NCBI GenBank assembly: GCA_035308165.1
Contig: DATGHC010000074.1
Span: 62,001 to 126,000, forward strand
Origin: DASTCZ01 sp035308165
GTDB lineage: Bacteria > Acidobacteriota > Terriglobia > Acidiferrales > UBA7541
Direction of reading: 5' to 3'
DNA length: 64,000 bases
Shown here: positions 18,359-26,757 of the stretch, piece after piece
Layout: the number at the start of each line of letters is the position of its first letter
How positions within the stretch are numbered: position 1 is the stretch's first letter
Position numbers and translations under genes: made by a program
The notes under the pieces: generated by a model
The model's database searches: none
What the model was told of the DNA's origin: nothing
The model's input: only the letters and a program-made list of their open reading frames with translations

Positions 18359-19006
18359 GTGGCCCGAACGAGACGAATCGAAACAGGTGAGCTCACGGAA
18401 TCGGAGGCGATTCAAAGGGCTCAACAGGGAGACGCGGAGGCGTTTGAGTTCCTTTACCGGCGGCACAGCCGGCGCGTTTATGCCCTCTGCCTGCGCATGG
18501 TCGGGCGCACAGCAGAAGCGGAAGACCTCGCTCAGGAGGCTTTCCTCCAACTTTTCCGGAAGATTGCAACCTTTCGGGGAGAGTCAGCTTTCTCAACCTG
18601 GTTGCACCGCCTGACGGTCAATGTTGTGTTGATGAAGCTGCGCAAGAAAACGGTTGCGGAAACCTCGCTGGAGGAAGCGACCGAACCCGACGAGGAAACC
18701 GGCGGACCGCGAAGGGATTTCGGCGCACCCGACTCGTTGTTGGTCGGATCGGTGGACCGGATCAACCTGCAGCGCGCGGTGGAACAGTTGCCTCCGGGTT
18801 ATCGCTCGGTGTTCGAGCTCCACGATATTCAGGGATACGAACACAACGAGATCGCGGAAATCATGGGCTGCTCGATCGGAAATTCAAAATCGCAGCTCCA
18901 CAAAGCTCGAACGAGATTGCGCGAACTGCTCCATGAAGCTGCCCGGCAGCAGGCGCGGGATGACCGGCAGACGGCCAAGACTGAGGCCGCAGGGAATGAG
19001 GGATAG
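18359..19006 (+). CDS. ECF-type RNA polymerase sigma factor
   Basis: 215 residues. Sigma region 2 is at AIQRAQQGDAEAFEFLYRRH to AEDLAQEAFLQLFRKIATF with the -10 recognition part SAFSTWLHRLTVNVVL; region 4 is at RAVEQLPPGYRSVFELHDIQ with the helix-turn-helix HNEIAEIMGCSIGNSKSQLH. The RpoE-like group normally pairs with a membrane anti-sigma factor, and a zf-HC2 protein gene follows 86 bases downstream. The start is GTG at 18359 with a weak ribosome site. The C-terminal tail (RDDRQTAKTEAAGNEG) is charged and probably disordered. It is the first gene of module sigma / anti-sigma / DUF4097. Confidence 0.93.
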   Translation: MARTRRIETGELTESEAIQRAQQGDAEAFEFLYRRHSRRVYALCLRMVGRTAEAEDLAQEAFLQLFRKIATFRGESAFSTWLHRLTVNVVLMKLRKKTVAETSLEEATEPDEETGGPRRDFGAPDSLLVGSVDRINLQRAVEQLPPGYRSVFELHDIQGYEHNEIAEIMGCSIGNSKSQLHKARTRLRELLHEAARQQARDDRQTAKTEAAGNEG

Positions 19007-19092
19007 GAAATAGTTTTTGGCGCAGGACTGGAAAAAGCCAGGCAACTCGGTAGCATGAATTGGATTCGTAGAACGGTAGAAGAAGGGGTGTT

Positions 19093-19752
19093 ATGCAGTG
19101 TCAGGAATTTGAAGCCGTCCTTGAACAGACCAGTGACCTGCCGTTAAGCGCAGAGGCCGCTGCTCATATCGCGCAGTGCTCCACTTGCCAGGCGCTGGCG
19201 GCCGACCTCAATAAGATTGTGTTGGCGGCGCGCGAACTGCGCGAGGCGGAACAGGAACCGCCGGCACGAGTGTGGGCCAGCTTGCGTTTGCAGCTTGAGA
19301 TGGAAGGCATCATCCATGCGCCAGCGATTGTCAGGCCCTCTGCTGAACCAGGGGCCGGCTGGATCTCCGGAGTTGTGGCGTGGATGCGCCAGCCTGCGTT
19401 GGTTGCCTCTTACGCGGCATTTATGGTGCTGGCCGCGGGGTTGGCGTGGGAGCAGTCCACACCGGAAATGGAAATTCAGCCTCAACCACCCTCTGCGGCA
19501 ACCCTGCAAACACGCAATAGCTTGAATACCTTGGAAGCGCAGACGCAAACCGATTTGCAATCCATGGATCCCGAGGTAAACGCAGCTGTTCAGCGCGACC
19601 TCAAGATCGTGAATAATTTTATCGCTGTGTGTGAAAAAGCGGTCCGTGATGAACCGCAAAATGACGCCGCGCGCCAGTATCTCTATGGGGCTTACCAGCA
19701 AAAGGCGGAGTTGCTGACTGCGGCGATGGATCACACCAGGACAGGGGAATAA
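19093..19752 (+). CDS. Membrane-anchored zf-HC2 anti-sigma factor
   Basis: 219 residues. The N-terminal cytoplasmic zinc-binding domain has the H-x3-C-x2-C motif HIAQCSTC, then one membrane helix (ALVASYAAFMVLAAGLAW, about residue 100-117) and an extracytoplasmic part of about 100 residues with a coiled-coil-like stretch (VNAAVQRDLKIVNNFIAVCE). It should bind and restrain the ECF sigma factor encoded just upstream and release it on an envelope signal. The stop is two bases from the ATG of the DUF4097 gene, so the two are co-translated. Confidence 0.88.
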   Translation: MQCQEFEAVLEQTSDLPLSAEAAAHIAQCSTCQALAADLNKIVLAARELREAEQEPPARVWASLRLQLEMEGIIHAPAIVRPSAEPGAGWISGVVAWMRQPALVASYAAFMVLAAGLAWEQSTPEMEIQPQPPSAATLQTRNSLNTLEAQTQTDLQSMDPEVNAAVQRDLKIVNNFIAVCEKAVRDEPQNDAARQYLYGAYQQKAELLTAAMDHTRTGE

Positions 19753-19754
19753 CG

Positions 19755-20636
19755 ATGCGCTCCAACTCGACTCAATCAAGAACAAATCCATCCATGCGGA
19801 TGGCGATTGCTGCGATGGGGCTTGCTGCTCTGGCGCTTCCGGCTTCGGCGCATCGCATCGAGAAACACTTCGCTGTGGAAGGCAAGCCGGTAGTTACGAT
19901 CCACAACTCGAACGGGCGCATTCAAGTCAAGTCCTGGAATAAGCCCGAAGTAATGGTGGTTGGAGACCACGGCAGCAGCAGCGTTGAAGTGGAAACCGAA
20001 CAGGCCGGATCGCGCATTGAAGTCAACACTCGCGTGCTGAACAGTTCGGCGCGTGGCAGTGATTTGCAAGCCGATTATCAAATTACCGTACCGGAGGAAA
20101 CCCAGCTTACGGTCCGCACCGATATGGGCAGCATCGTTGTGGAAAGCGTTCACGGGGACCTCAGGTTTGAAACGCTGGCGGCCAATGTAAGCCTGCAGGA
20201 CACGGGCGGGGTTATCTTCGTGAGGACGGGCGACGGGTCCATCGTATGCGCGCGTTGCGACGGCCGGTTGGATGCGATATCGGTCAGCGGCAACGTGCAA
20301 TTGTTGCAGCCCATCATGGATCAAATCACCGTTCACACCACCGCTGGCAACATCCTTTTTGACGGTGATTTCCTCCGTCACGGAACCTACAATCTGAAGA
20401 GCGACACCGGCAGCACTGACGTGCATTTCGGCAGCGCGAGTTCATTCGACCTGACTGCCCGCTCCGAGCATGGGACCGTGGTGAATGAGGCAAATCTGCA
20501 GCCCGACAAACACGGCAAAAAGCTGAATCTTCCACGTGGCACGAATGCGTTGCTGGGTACGGTGGGCAGTGGCAACGCCAAAGTAGAGCTCTATTCCTTC
20601 AGTGGTACAATCAAAATCCTGAGGCGGGAACAGTAA
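19755..20636 (+). CDS. Exported DUF4097-type beta-helix protein
   Basis: 293 residues. The signal peptide is MRMAIAAMGLAALALPASA, possibly with the preceding 13 residues as an extended n-region. The rest is a repetitive beta-strand pattern typical of DUF4097 (VTIHNSNGRIQVKSWNKPEV, LTVRTDMGSIVVESVHGDL, VTVHTTAGNI-like turns), predicted to form a small beta-helix. Family members are often encoded beside sigma/anti-sigma or PspC/LiaF-type genes and are proposed to sense or scaffold the envelope; no biochemical activity is established. Third gene of the module, two bases after the anti-sigma stop. Confidence 0.85.
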   Translation: MRSNSTQSRTNPSMRMAIAAMGLAALALPASAHRIEKHFAVEGKPVVTIHNSNGRIQVKSWNKPEVMVVGDHGSSSVEVETEQAGSRIEVNTRVLNSSARGSDLQADYQITVPEETQLTVRTDMGSIVVESVHGDLRFETLAANVSLQDTGGVIFVRTGDGSIVCARCDGRLDAISVSGNVQLLQPIMDQITVHTTAGNILFDGDFLRHGTYNLKSDTGSTDVHFGSASSFDLTARSEHGTVVNEANLQPDKHGKKLNLPRGTNALLGTVGSGNAKVELYSFSGTIKILRREQ

Positions 20637-20667
20637 TTCAAGCTAGTTCCCGCTCCTCTCATTCAAA

Positions 20668-21300
20668 ATGCACCCGGCTGGATCACGTCTGCCATTGAAA
20701 TTGGTTTGCCTGACTGGATTTATGGGCTGCGGCAAGACCACCACGGGACGGCTGCTCGCGAAGCAGCTTGGCTGGCGGTTCGTGGACATCGACGAAAACA
20801 TCGAAAACCAAGCCGGTCTAGGCATCAGCCAAATATTTGACCGCCTCGGCGAGGCCGCATTCCGCGACCTCGAACGCGCGGAACTTGCGCGTGCGCTGGG
20901 CGAAGCTTCCGCATCCGTGGTGCCCACAGTGCTCGCGCTGGGCGGCGGCACATTTGCACAACCTGCCAACATGGAGATGCTACGCGCAGCGTGCGGTTCT
21001 GCGGGCGGGCCGCGCGTCGGTTGCACGGTGTGGCTCGACTGTCCAGTGGAACTGCTGCTTTCCCGCTGCGTGATGATGGACGACCGCCCGTTGTTCCGCG
21101 ACGAAACAAGTTTTCGTGACCTCTACGATGAACGGTTGCCTTTTTATCGCCAGGCGGATCTGCGGGTGGAAGGGGGCGGTTCGCCCCGCCAAGTGGTGGA
21201 GCATATTCTGGCATCGGAAGTATTCGGCAGGCGTGGATCGCCGAGCATGGGCGCAGGTGCAGGAGACTTCGCGGGGGAAGTGCGCCCTCAATCTAAGTGA
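20668..21300 (+). CDS. aroK: Shikimate kinase
   Basis: 210 residues. Phosphorylates shikimate at the 3-hydroxyl with ATP in the aromatic amino acid pathway. Visible: Walker A GFMGCGKTTTGRLLA, the shikimate-binding DIDENIE, FRDLE, the GGG loop ALGGGTFAQPA and the lid region with DDRPLF. It is slightly longer than usual because of a 30-residue C-terminal tail. It follows the DUF4097 gene by 31 bases on the same strand and may be read from the same transcript, though a functional link is not implied. Confidence 0.92.
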   Translation: MHPAGSRLPLKLVCLTGFMGCGKTTTGRLLAKQLGWRFVDIDENIENQAGLGISQIFDRLGEAAFRDLERAELARALGEASASVVPTVLALGGGTFAQPANMEMLRAACGSAGGPRVGCTVWLDCPVELLLSRCVMMDDRPLFRDETSFRDLYDERLPFYRQADLRVEGGGSPRQVVEHILASEVFGRRGSPSMGAGAGDFAGEVRPQSK

Positions 21301-21324
21301 AACAATGAAATGGATGGTGCGGAG

Positions 21325-22026
21325 ATGAAAACTTGCCGGAGCGGAGCGGTTATATCGGTATTCGCGGTCGTTGCCTTTGCCTCCGCCGCGTTGAGTGTGC
21401 CATTGCCCGCGCCAGCGGCGGCCACACTTTCAGAAGACAAGGGAAAACTTGTAATCACGGTGGACGGACAGTCCGTGGGCACCGAGGAATTTTCTATCAC
21501 GCGGGACGGCAGCGATTGGGTGGCGCACGGGACCACCGATATCCACGCTGGGAAGGAAATCGCGCGAGTGAACGGCGAGCTGCGTTTGAACTCCGCGGGT
21601 GAGCCATTGCGCTATGTGTGGTCCACTGCGGGGAACAAAAAGGCTACGTCCACAACCGTCTTTGAGGGATTGACCGCCAAGATTACTCTGGATCTGGGTG
21701 ATGGCAAGCCTATCAATCAGGACTTTCGTTTCGCTTCACCGGTGGTGATCCTCGATAACAATTTGTATCACCAGTATGAAGTCCTGGCGCGCGTTTACAA
21801 TTGGACCGCCGGTGGCCCGCAGAATTTCGCCGTTTTGATCCCGCAGGAGCAATCGCCCGGCAACATCACGGTGGAGTCGTTTGGCAGCGCAAGTCTGGAA
21901 GGCGCGAAGTACAGCCAGCTTGTGGTCCGCACCGAAGACCTACAGGTAAATGTTTACGTGGATGCTTCGCACCGGTTGATGCGTCTGGTCGTACCGTCAT
22001 CCAAAGCGGAAGTCCGCAGGCAGTAA
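21325..22026 (+). CDS. Exported protein of unknown function
   Basis: 233 residues from the ATG at 21325 (MKTCRSGAVISVFAVVAFASAALSVPLPAPAAA, a signal peptide); an in-frame ATG at 21310 would add five residues and neither has a clear ribosome site. The mature part alternates beta-strands (LVITVDGQSVGTEEFSITRD, ELRLNSAGEPLRYVWSTAG), like a soluble beta-sandwich, with no cysteines after the signal. I do not recognise a named domain. It follows aroK closely and converges with the PCYCGC gene. Confidence 0.72.
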   Translation: MKTCRSGAVISVFAVVAFASAALSVPLPAPAAATLSEDKGKLVITVDGQSVGTEEFSITRDGSDWVAHGTTDIHAGKEIARVNGELRLNSAGEPLRYVWSTAGNKKATSTTVFEGLTAKITLDLGDGKPINQDFRFASPVVILDNNLYHQYEVLARVYNWTAGGPQNFAVLIPQEQSPGNITVESFGSASLEGAKYSQLVVRTEDLQVNVYVDASHRLMRLVVPSSKAEVRRQ

Positions 22027-22064
22027 GGTTCTCTCCGCAGCAGAAAATAATTTGCGGGAAAGTA

Positions 22065-22583
22065 TCAGTGAACTGTTACTGGCTCTTTGTGGGCAGTCAG
22101 GTCCACGTTTCTCCAGTCGCCCCGGATGATGGCCGCGCGAATCTTGGCCGCGGACCAACCCTTGTGAGTTTGCTCATAGGCGAAAATTCCCTCCGCCATA
22201 CAAGTGTTGCAGATGCTGGCGTGAAGGGTCGCGAAACAATCATATAAACTGTGGTGTCCGTCATTCAGGTCGCAGGAGCAATAGCAGGGCTGCTGGTACA
22301 GAACATTTTTGACTTTGGCGGCCATGGCGTAAGAATTCTGAACAATTGGGTCTTTGAACTGTACCGGGTCAAGCGTAGGGCCAAGCTCCTCCTTTGGAGG
22401 AGCGGCGTGGAATGCAGGAACTCTTTGCGCTGGATCACCTTTCGGAAATTGGCCGGCGGTGGTCTGCTTCCCATTTCTCGCGGGGGAATTTGCGGGGGAA
22501 GTGGCCGACAGAAGCCCCACGCTTGCTGCCGCAGTTAAGAAAACGACTCCGCTGGCAGTAATCAATTTCAAATTAATTCCCAT
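22065..22583 (-). CDS. Exported PCYCGC-motif-like cysteine-rich protein
   Basis: 172 residues. An N-terminal hydrophobic segment (LITASGVVFLTAAASVGLLSA) acts as signal peptide or anchor. The C-terminal half holds PCYCSC, then DCF and CNTC within 40 residues (Y..QPCYCSCDLNDGHHSLYDC, ICNTCMAEG), resembling the PCYCGC motif family of exported proteins. The paired cysteines and the histidines DGHH would suit metal or heme-type binding or a redox role; this is inference. It is the last gene of the minus-strand envelope module, 98 bases after the PDZ gene. Confidence 0.75.
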   Translation of the reverse strand: MGINLKLITASGVVFLTAAASVGLLSATSPANSPARNGKQTTAGQFPKGDPAQRVPAFHAAPPKEELGPTLDPVQFKDPIVQNSYAMAAKVKNVLYQQPCYCSCDLNDGHHSLYDCFATLHASICNTCMAEGIFAYEQTHKGWSAAKIRAAIIRGDWRNVDLTAHKEPVTVH

Positions 22584-22681
22584 GGCAGTCCCTCCAAAAT
22601 CGGGTTCGGAGAAAACGAAAGGCCCGACGCCATTTTACCGCTTGTCGCGACGCCGGGCCAACTTCAGTTTCACGGATTTAG

Positions 22682-23869
22682 CTATGCGGGCCGGGTGCGC
22701 GGGCGTGGCGTGGCCGGCTTGGGTTGATCGGGCTCAACAGTGAGAGTTGTTTCCGCACCTTTGCGAATTACCGTGACCTGTACGGTCTTCGCGTCACGCT
22801 TCTCGCGCAGCTTGGACTGCATTTCGCCCAGAGTCCTCACGCGGTCGCCATCGACCTTGGTGATAACGTCGCCTGCTTTCATCCCAGCCTTCTCCGCCGG
22901 CGTTCCGGACAGAACTTCAGTCACCAGCAAGCCTTCGCCATCCGGCGCCCCGAAGTAGTTGCCAAGCTGTCCGTTCAAGTTTTCCGTGTGAATGCCGATG
23001 GTGGGGTTTCTTCCCATCACGAACAGGCCATTTCCATTACCCGAGCCAAACCCCTGGCCGAATCCCCAGTTTCCATCGGGCATGGCGAACGAGAACGCTC
23101 GCGGTGTGGGCGCCGGAGTGGGGCCATCCCATTTCCTTGTGTCGAGTTCAAAATCTCGGATCATGGGTGCCACGTTTACCCTGACACGATTGTCAAATTG
23201 GTCGCTCACCGAACCCAGCGTGACATTTAACGATTGCGAGCGCCCGTCGCGCCAAACCGTAAGGGATATGCTGTGTCCCGGAGCTGTTTCGCGCACAACC
23301 CTCCGGAACTGCACAACTCCTTCAATATGTTGCCCATTGAATTCCGTGATCACGTCACCGGATTTCAAGCCGGCCTTCTCTGCCGGGCTATCCTTTTCCA
23401 CGTCGCTGATGTAAACGCCGAGCGGGGAGGAAAGCTTCAATTCCTTGGCGCGGTCGGCCGAAACATCGTCGGGCGTCACGCCCAGCCAACCCGCGTCGTC
23501 CATGGGTGGAAACTCTTCGCCGTTGATGAGCACATGGGGCTGCACAGCTTCTTGCGCGAGGACGGCTGCCTGATCTTGCAGAACTCTTGAATTGGCAAGA
23601 GCAGCCTGCATTCGCTCCGAAATGCGTTCGGTAACCTGATCATTCACGGCCGCTGTTGCCTGCGCCACGGTGGCGGCCAACTGCGCGCGTGTCGCCGCCA
23701 AGCCATCATAGTAACCAGCCAACGCGACCTGCTTGGCAAGCGTTGCTGCCAACGTATCGCATTGTGAATTCTTATCCTTGTCCTGAGCGGGGACTGTACC
23801 CGCGAATGGCCCGAATGCGAGCGCTAATGCCGCGGCAATTCCCAATGCCAAAATTGTTCTGCTTCTCAT
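22682..23869 (-). CDS. Exported tandem-PDZ protein without protease domain
   Basis: 395 residues from ATG 23869, which follows AGGAGG by seven bases and gives the signal peptide MRSRTILALGIAAALALAFG; a longer frame upstream overlaps the next gene and lacks support. After a helical region of about 90 residues come two PDZ domains (WLGVTPDDVSADRAKELKL...AGLKSGDVITEFNGQ and YFGAPDGEGLLVTEVLSG...AGMKAGDVITKVDGD). The HtrA/DegP-like PDZ pattern is plain but no His-Asp-Ser protease domain is present. It probably binds C-terminal peptides of envelope proteins as an adaptor. Part of the minus-strand sigma module. Confidence 0.88.
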   Translation of the reverse strand: MRSRTILALGIAAALALAFGPFAGTVPAQDKDKNSQCDTLAATLAKQVALAGYYDGLAATRAQLAATVAQATAAVNDQVTERISERMQAALANSRVLQDQAAVLAQEAVQPHVLINGEEFPPMDDAGWLGVTPDDVSADRAKELKLSSPLGVYISDVEKDSPAEKAGLKSGDVITEFNGQHIEGVVQFRRVVRETAPGHSISLTVWRDGRSQSLNVTLGSVSDQFDNRVRVNVAPMIRDFELDTRKWDGPTPAPTPRAFSFAMPDGNWGFGQGFGSGNGNGLFVMGRNPTIGIHTENLNGQLGNYFGAPDGEGLLVTEVLSGTPAEKAGMKAGDVITKVDGDRVRTLGEMQSKLREKRDAKTVQVTVIRKGAETTLTVEPDQPKPATPRPRTRPA

Positions 23870-23945
23870 GATTCTGCCTCCTGCCTGGTTCGACGTCTTG
23901 CCTGCGGCTCGGTGAGCATTCATTTTTGCGCCGAATAACGCCAGG

Positions 23946-24698
23946 CTAAATCGTAGATCTCCAGACCGCGATTTGAATCGCGCCATTCACCGTACGGATT
24001 CGCAATGGCGCGCCGCCGGCTCCCATTTTTCCGCGGAAGCTGCCGTGGCCGAAGGCGCCATTCAGCAGGACCGGCTCTTCCGTGCGAATCACTCCGTTCA
24101 GGCTTTGCGCATCTATTTCCGCGCCCGCATTGGGAGGCAACGCCATTAATATGGAGCCGTTCATCGTTTCCAGCGCGAGCGGCATGGCATCCAGCGCCCT
24201 GAGTTCTTCGTGGATGCCGCCGTTAGTGGTGCGGGCGTTGAATCCACCCGCGCAATCGTAAACATCCACGTCGCCATTCACCGTGTGCAGGTGTCCGCCG
24301 CCATCCACATCGGTGACGCGCACGTTTCCGTTTACAGTGGTAATGTTTTCAAGCATCACTCGGCGGGGCACCTGGATCTTGTACTCCACGGTCACGTCCA
24401 CTCCCTCGTCCGAGGGGTACCGCGTAGCCACTTCCACCCTTCCAGAGGCGGACTTCACTTCGATGGTTACGAGTTCCAGGTCGGCGACGCTGCGCCGCGC
24501 GCTTTTCACCGCGTGAATCTGCACTTCCGGACGATCCCACGCGCGCACTTCCACAGACCCATTTACATTCTGTAGAATCAGCGCGCCGCCCGCTACAAGC
24601 GGCACCGTTTTGTCATAGACCTGATCGTAAGCGCTCACCGGCGCGCTTCCAATCAACGCTGCCACAAACAGAATTGCCCCCGTCAACCACTTTTTCAT
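23946..24698 (-). CDS. Exported DUF4097-type protein
   Basis: 250 residues with signal peptide MKKWLTGAILFVAALIGSAPVSA. The mature part repeats the DUF4097 pattern (LILQNVNGSVEVRAWDRPEV, ITTVNGNVRVTDVDGGGHL, HTVNGDVDVYDCAGG, METNGSI-like turns), predicted as a parallel beta-helix. It is a paralogue in style of the proteins encoded at 19755-20636 and 24735-26711. The gene begins 36 bases after the DUF4097-TonB stop, so co-transcription is likely. Confidence 0.85.
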   Translation of the reverse strand: MKKWLTGAILFVAALIGSAPVSAYDQVYDKTVPLVAGGALILQNVNGSVEVRAWDRPEVQIHAVKSARRSVADLELVTIEVKSASGRVEVATRYPSDEGVDVTVEYKIQVPRRVMLENITTVNGNVRVTDVDGGGHLHTVNGDVDVYDCAGGFNARTTNGGIHEELRALDAMPLALETMNGSILMALPPNAGAEIDAQSLNGVIRTEEPVLLNGAFGHGSFRGKMGAGGAPLRIRTVNGAIQIAVWRSTI

Positions 24699-24734
24699 CT
24701 CACACCCCCGCGGATGAAGTTGAGCCTTCTCGAC

Positions 24735-26711
24735 CTATTGCAAACGGAATTCCAGATTTACCGTGGTCAACACCGGCACGGCCTTGCCATCCAAAAGGTA
24801 CGCACGATATCGCCATTGGCGAACCGCGCTTACGGCGGCTTGCAGCAATGACTGCTCACCGCTCAAGACATCCACTCGGTCCACTTCGCCGCCCCTGCCA
24901 ATTAACACGCGCAGGGAAACTGTTCCGGCAATTCCCGCCTGGCGCGCCACATCGGGATAGACAGGAGGCACTCCGTGAATCAGCCGCTTCTGTTGCTCCT
25001 CCGCATCCACGGGCACGCCGCCGAACCATAACTGGCCCAGCTTCATCCACAAAACCTCCGTTTCCGGAGGAGCGGGAGGCGCTGCTCGCGGGATCGGTGG
25101 AGAGGTAGGTGAGTTTCCCGCTGGCGTTGCTTTCGGCGTAGGATCCGTTTTCTCAAAAAAAATATCCTTCCCGGATCGCTGCGCGTCCTCATAAGCCTGC
25201 TGTGCTTGTTGCAACTGCTTGGTCATTTCATCGGTGCTTTGATTCAAACTCTGTTGAACCAGTGTCTGAAACAGACGCTGGTCCATCTGGATTTCCTGTT
25301 TAATGTGTTCCGTCATCAATTGCTGCTGACGAAGATGTGTGTCATCCACGAACCGCAACTGAATGTTGCCATCCAGCGAGCGCAGGTGCAGCACTCCCCC
25401 GCCGCCGTTGAGGGGGCATTCGCCGTGTTCCTGTTTTCCTGCGTCGCTGGCGACGTAGGAGACTTTCATTGGCATCGCGGGATCCGTGACGATGTGGTGG
25501 CCCGCGCCGCTGTCAATCGTGGCCTGAACGGTGAGGTGCAAATCGCGGGGCAAGTAAACAATGATGTCTCCCTGGCCGGATTCGAGTTGCGACCCGGTGG
25601 CAAATTTCAATGAAGGTGAAAGCCAGGCAGTGATCGAACCGGTACCCGTGGTGGTGGCATGCACCGAGTTTTCAACACTCGTCAGGAAAATGCTGCCGCC
25701 AGTGCTGTCCAATTGCGTTGGCCCGGTCACGTGCAAAACGCGGATGCCGCCGCCGGCCGCCTTCGCTTGAATTGCGCCCGCCGCTTCTCCGAAACTGATT
25801 TGCCCGCCTCCGGACGAGGCCGTAACGCGCGAACCAGCCCTTACCACGGTAATGTTTCCGCCGCCCGTTTCCAATTGGGCTACTCCGCCGATCCTTCCGG
25901 CGTGGATGTGCCCCCCGCCCGTGGTCAGCAACGCGTCTCCCATCACATTTCCTGCGGTGATATGGCCACCAACGGTGACAGCTCGCAAATCACCGGACAC
26001 ATTGCCCACACTGATGTGACCGCCGCCCAGGCTTTCGAGCCGGGCGGCAGGCGATCCCGTTATGCGATTCGCACTACCAACTTGCCCGGCGGTGATGTTG
26101 CCAGCGTTGGTAACCAGGTTCACGCGCCCGTCAAGGTCATCCACCTGGATATTGCCCGCCTGCGTGGTGACATCCAAGTTGTAGTTCCGAGGCACGTGGA
26201 GTTCGTAAGAGACCCAAAGCCGGTCGCGGATCTCGCGTCGTGCCACTTCGCCCTGAATGGCCACTCCGCTGGGAACATCATGCGAGTGGACCAGGAATTC
26301 ATTGATGATTTGTCGCGCCTCGACGCCGGTGTCTTCCGTCTCAATCCTTACGCGAAATCGAACTTCGCCCACCGCATCGGTGAAAACGCGCACGCCGCCC
26401 ATATCCGTTTCCAAGTGAAGCCGTAACCCATCTTTGGTCGGAAACGATCCGTTTTTCTCCTGGAATACCTGATTCCTTCGCGCGCGGGGAGCCAGAGCAG
26501 GTATGCCAGGTCGCGGAGCCGGTCCCCGCACAGCAGCCCGTGGAGTAGGACCTTGTTGCGTTGGCGGCGGCGTAGGATTCTGGGCGACTACTGGCGCTGT
26601 TGTGGCTTGCGGTGGCGCCTGCCATGGTGATTGGGCCTGCACGCAAACTCCCGCGCTTCCGGCCAGCGTCAGTCCCAGCAAAATGGTTCGCAAATGGATT
26701 CGGGTAAACAA
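24735..26711 (-). CDS. Exported fusion of DUF4097-like beta-helix and TonB C-terminal domain
   Basis: 658 residues from a TTG at 26711 (an open frame runs to 26831 but overlaps the upstream gene; a GTG at 26726 is an alternative). The signal peptide is around LRTILLGLTLAGSAGVCVQAQ. A Pro/Ala-rich linker leads to a long DUF4097-like domain of about 330 residues with regular HISVGNVSGDLRAVTVGGHI-type turns. A helical, Gln-rich segment (QQLMTEHIKQEIQMDQRLFQ) and another Pro-rich linker precede a C-terminal TonB domain of about 90 residues (PPVYPDVARQAGIAGTVSLR...QWRYRAYLLDGKAVPV). It is encoded next to the DUF4097 gene and the sigma/anti-sigma pair. Confidence 0.82.
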   Translation of the reverse strand: MFTRIHLRTILLGLTLAGSAGVCVQAQSPWQAPPQATTAPVVAQNPTPPPTQQGPTPRAAVRGPAPRPGIPALAPRARRNQVFQEKNGSFPTKDGLRLHLETDMGGVRVFTDAVGEVRFRVRIETEDTGVEARQIINEFLVHSHDVPSGVAIQGEVARREIRDRLWVSYELHVPRNYNLDVTTQAGNIQVDDLDGRVNLVTNAGNITAGQVGSANRITGSPAARLESLGGGHISVGNVSGDLRAVTVGGHITAGNVMGDALLTTGGGHIHAGRIGGVAQLETGGGNITVVRAGSRVTASSGGGQISFGEAAGAIQAKAAGGGIRVLHVTGPTQLDSTGGSIFLTSVENSVHATTTGTGSITAWLSPSLKFATGSQLESGQGDIIVYLPRDLHLTVQATIDSGAGHHIVTDPAMPMKVSYVASDAGKQEHGECPLNGGGGVLHLRSLDGNIQLRFVDDTHLRQQQLMTEHIKQEIQMDQRLFQTLVQQSLNQSTDEMTKQLQQAQQAYEDAQRSGKDIFFEKTDPTPKATPAGNSPTSPPIPRAAPPAPPETEVLWMKLGQLWFGGVPVDAEEQQKRLIHGVPPVYPDVARQAGIAGTVSLRVLIGRGGEVDRVDVLSGEQSLLQAAVSAVRQWRYRAYLLDGKAVPVLTTVNLEFRLQ

Positions 26712-26757
26712 AATATTCTCTGCCACCTGAAATGGTATTTCGCGACGCCGCGCCGAT

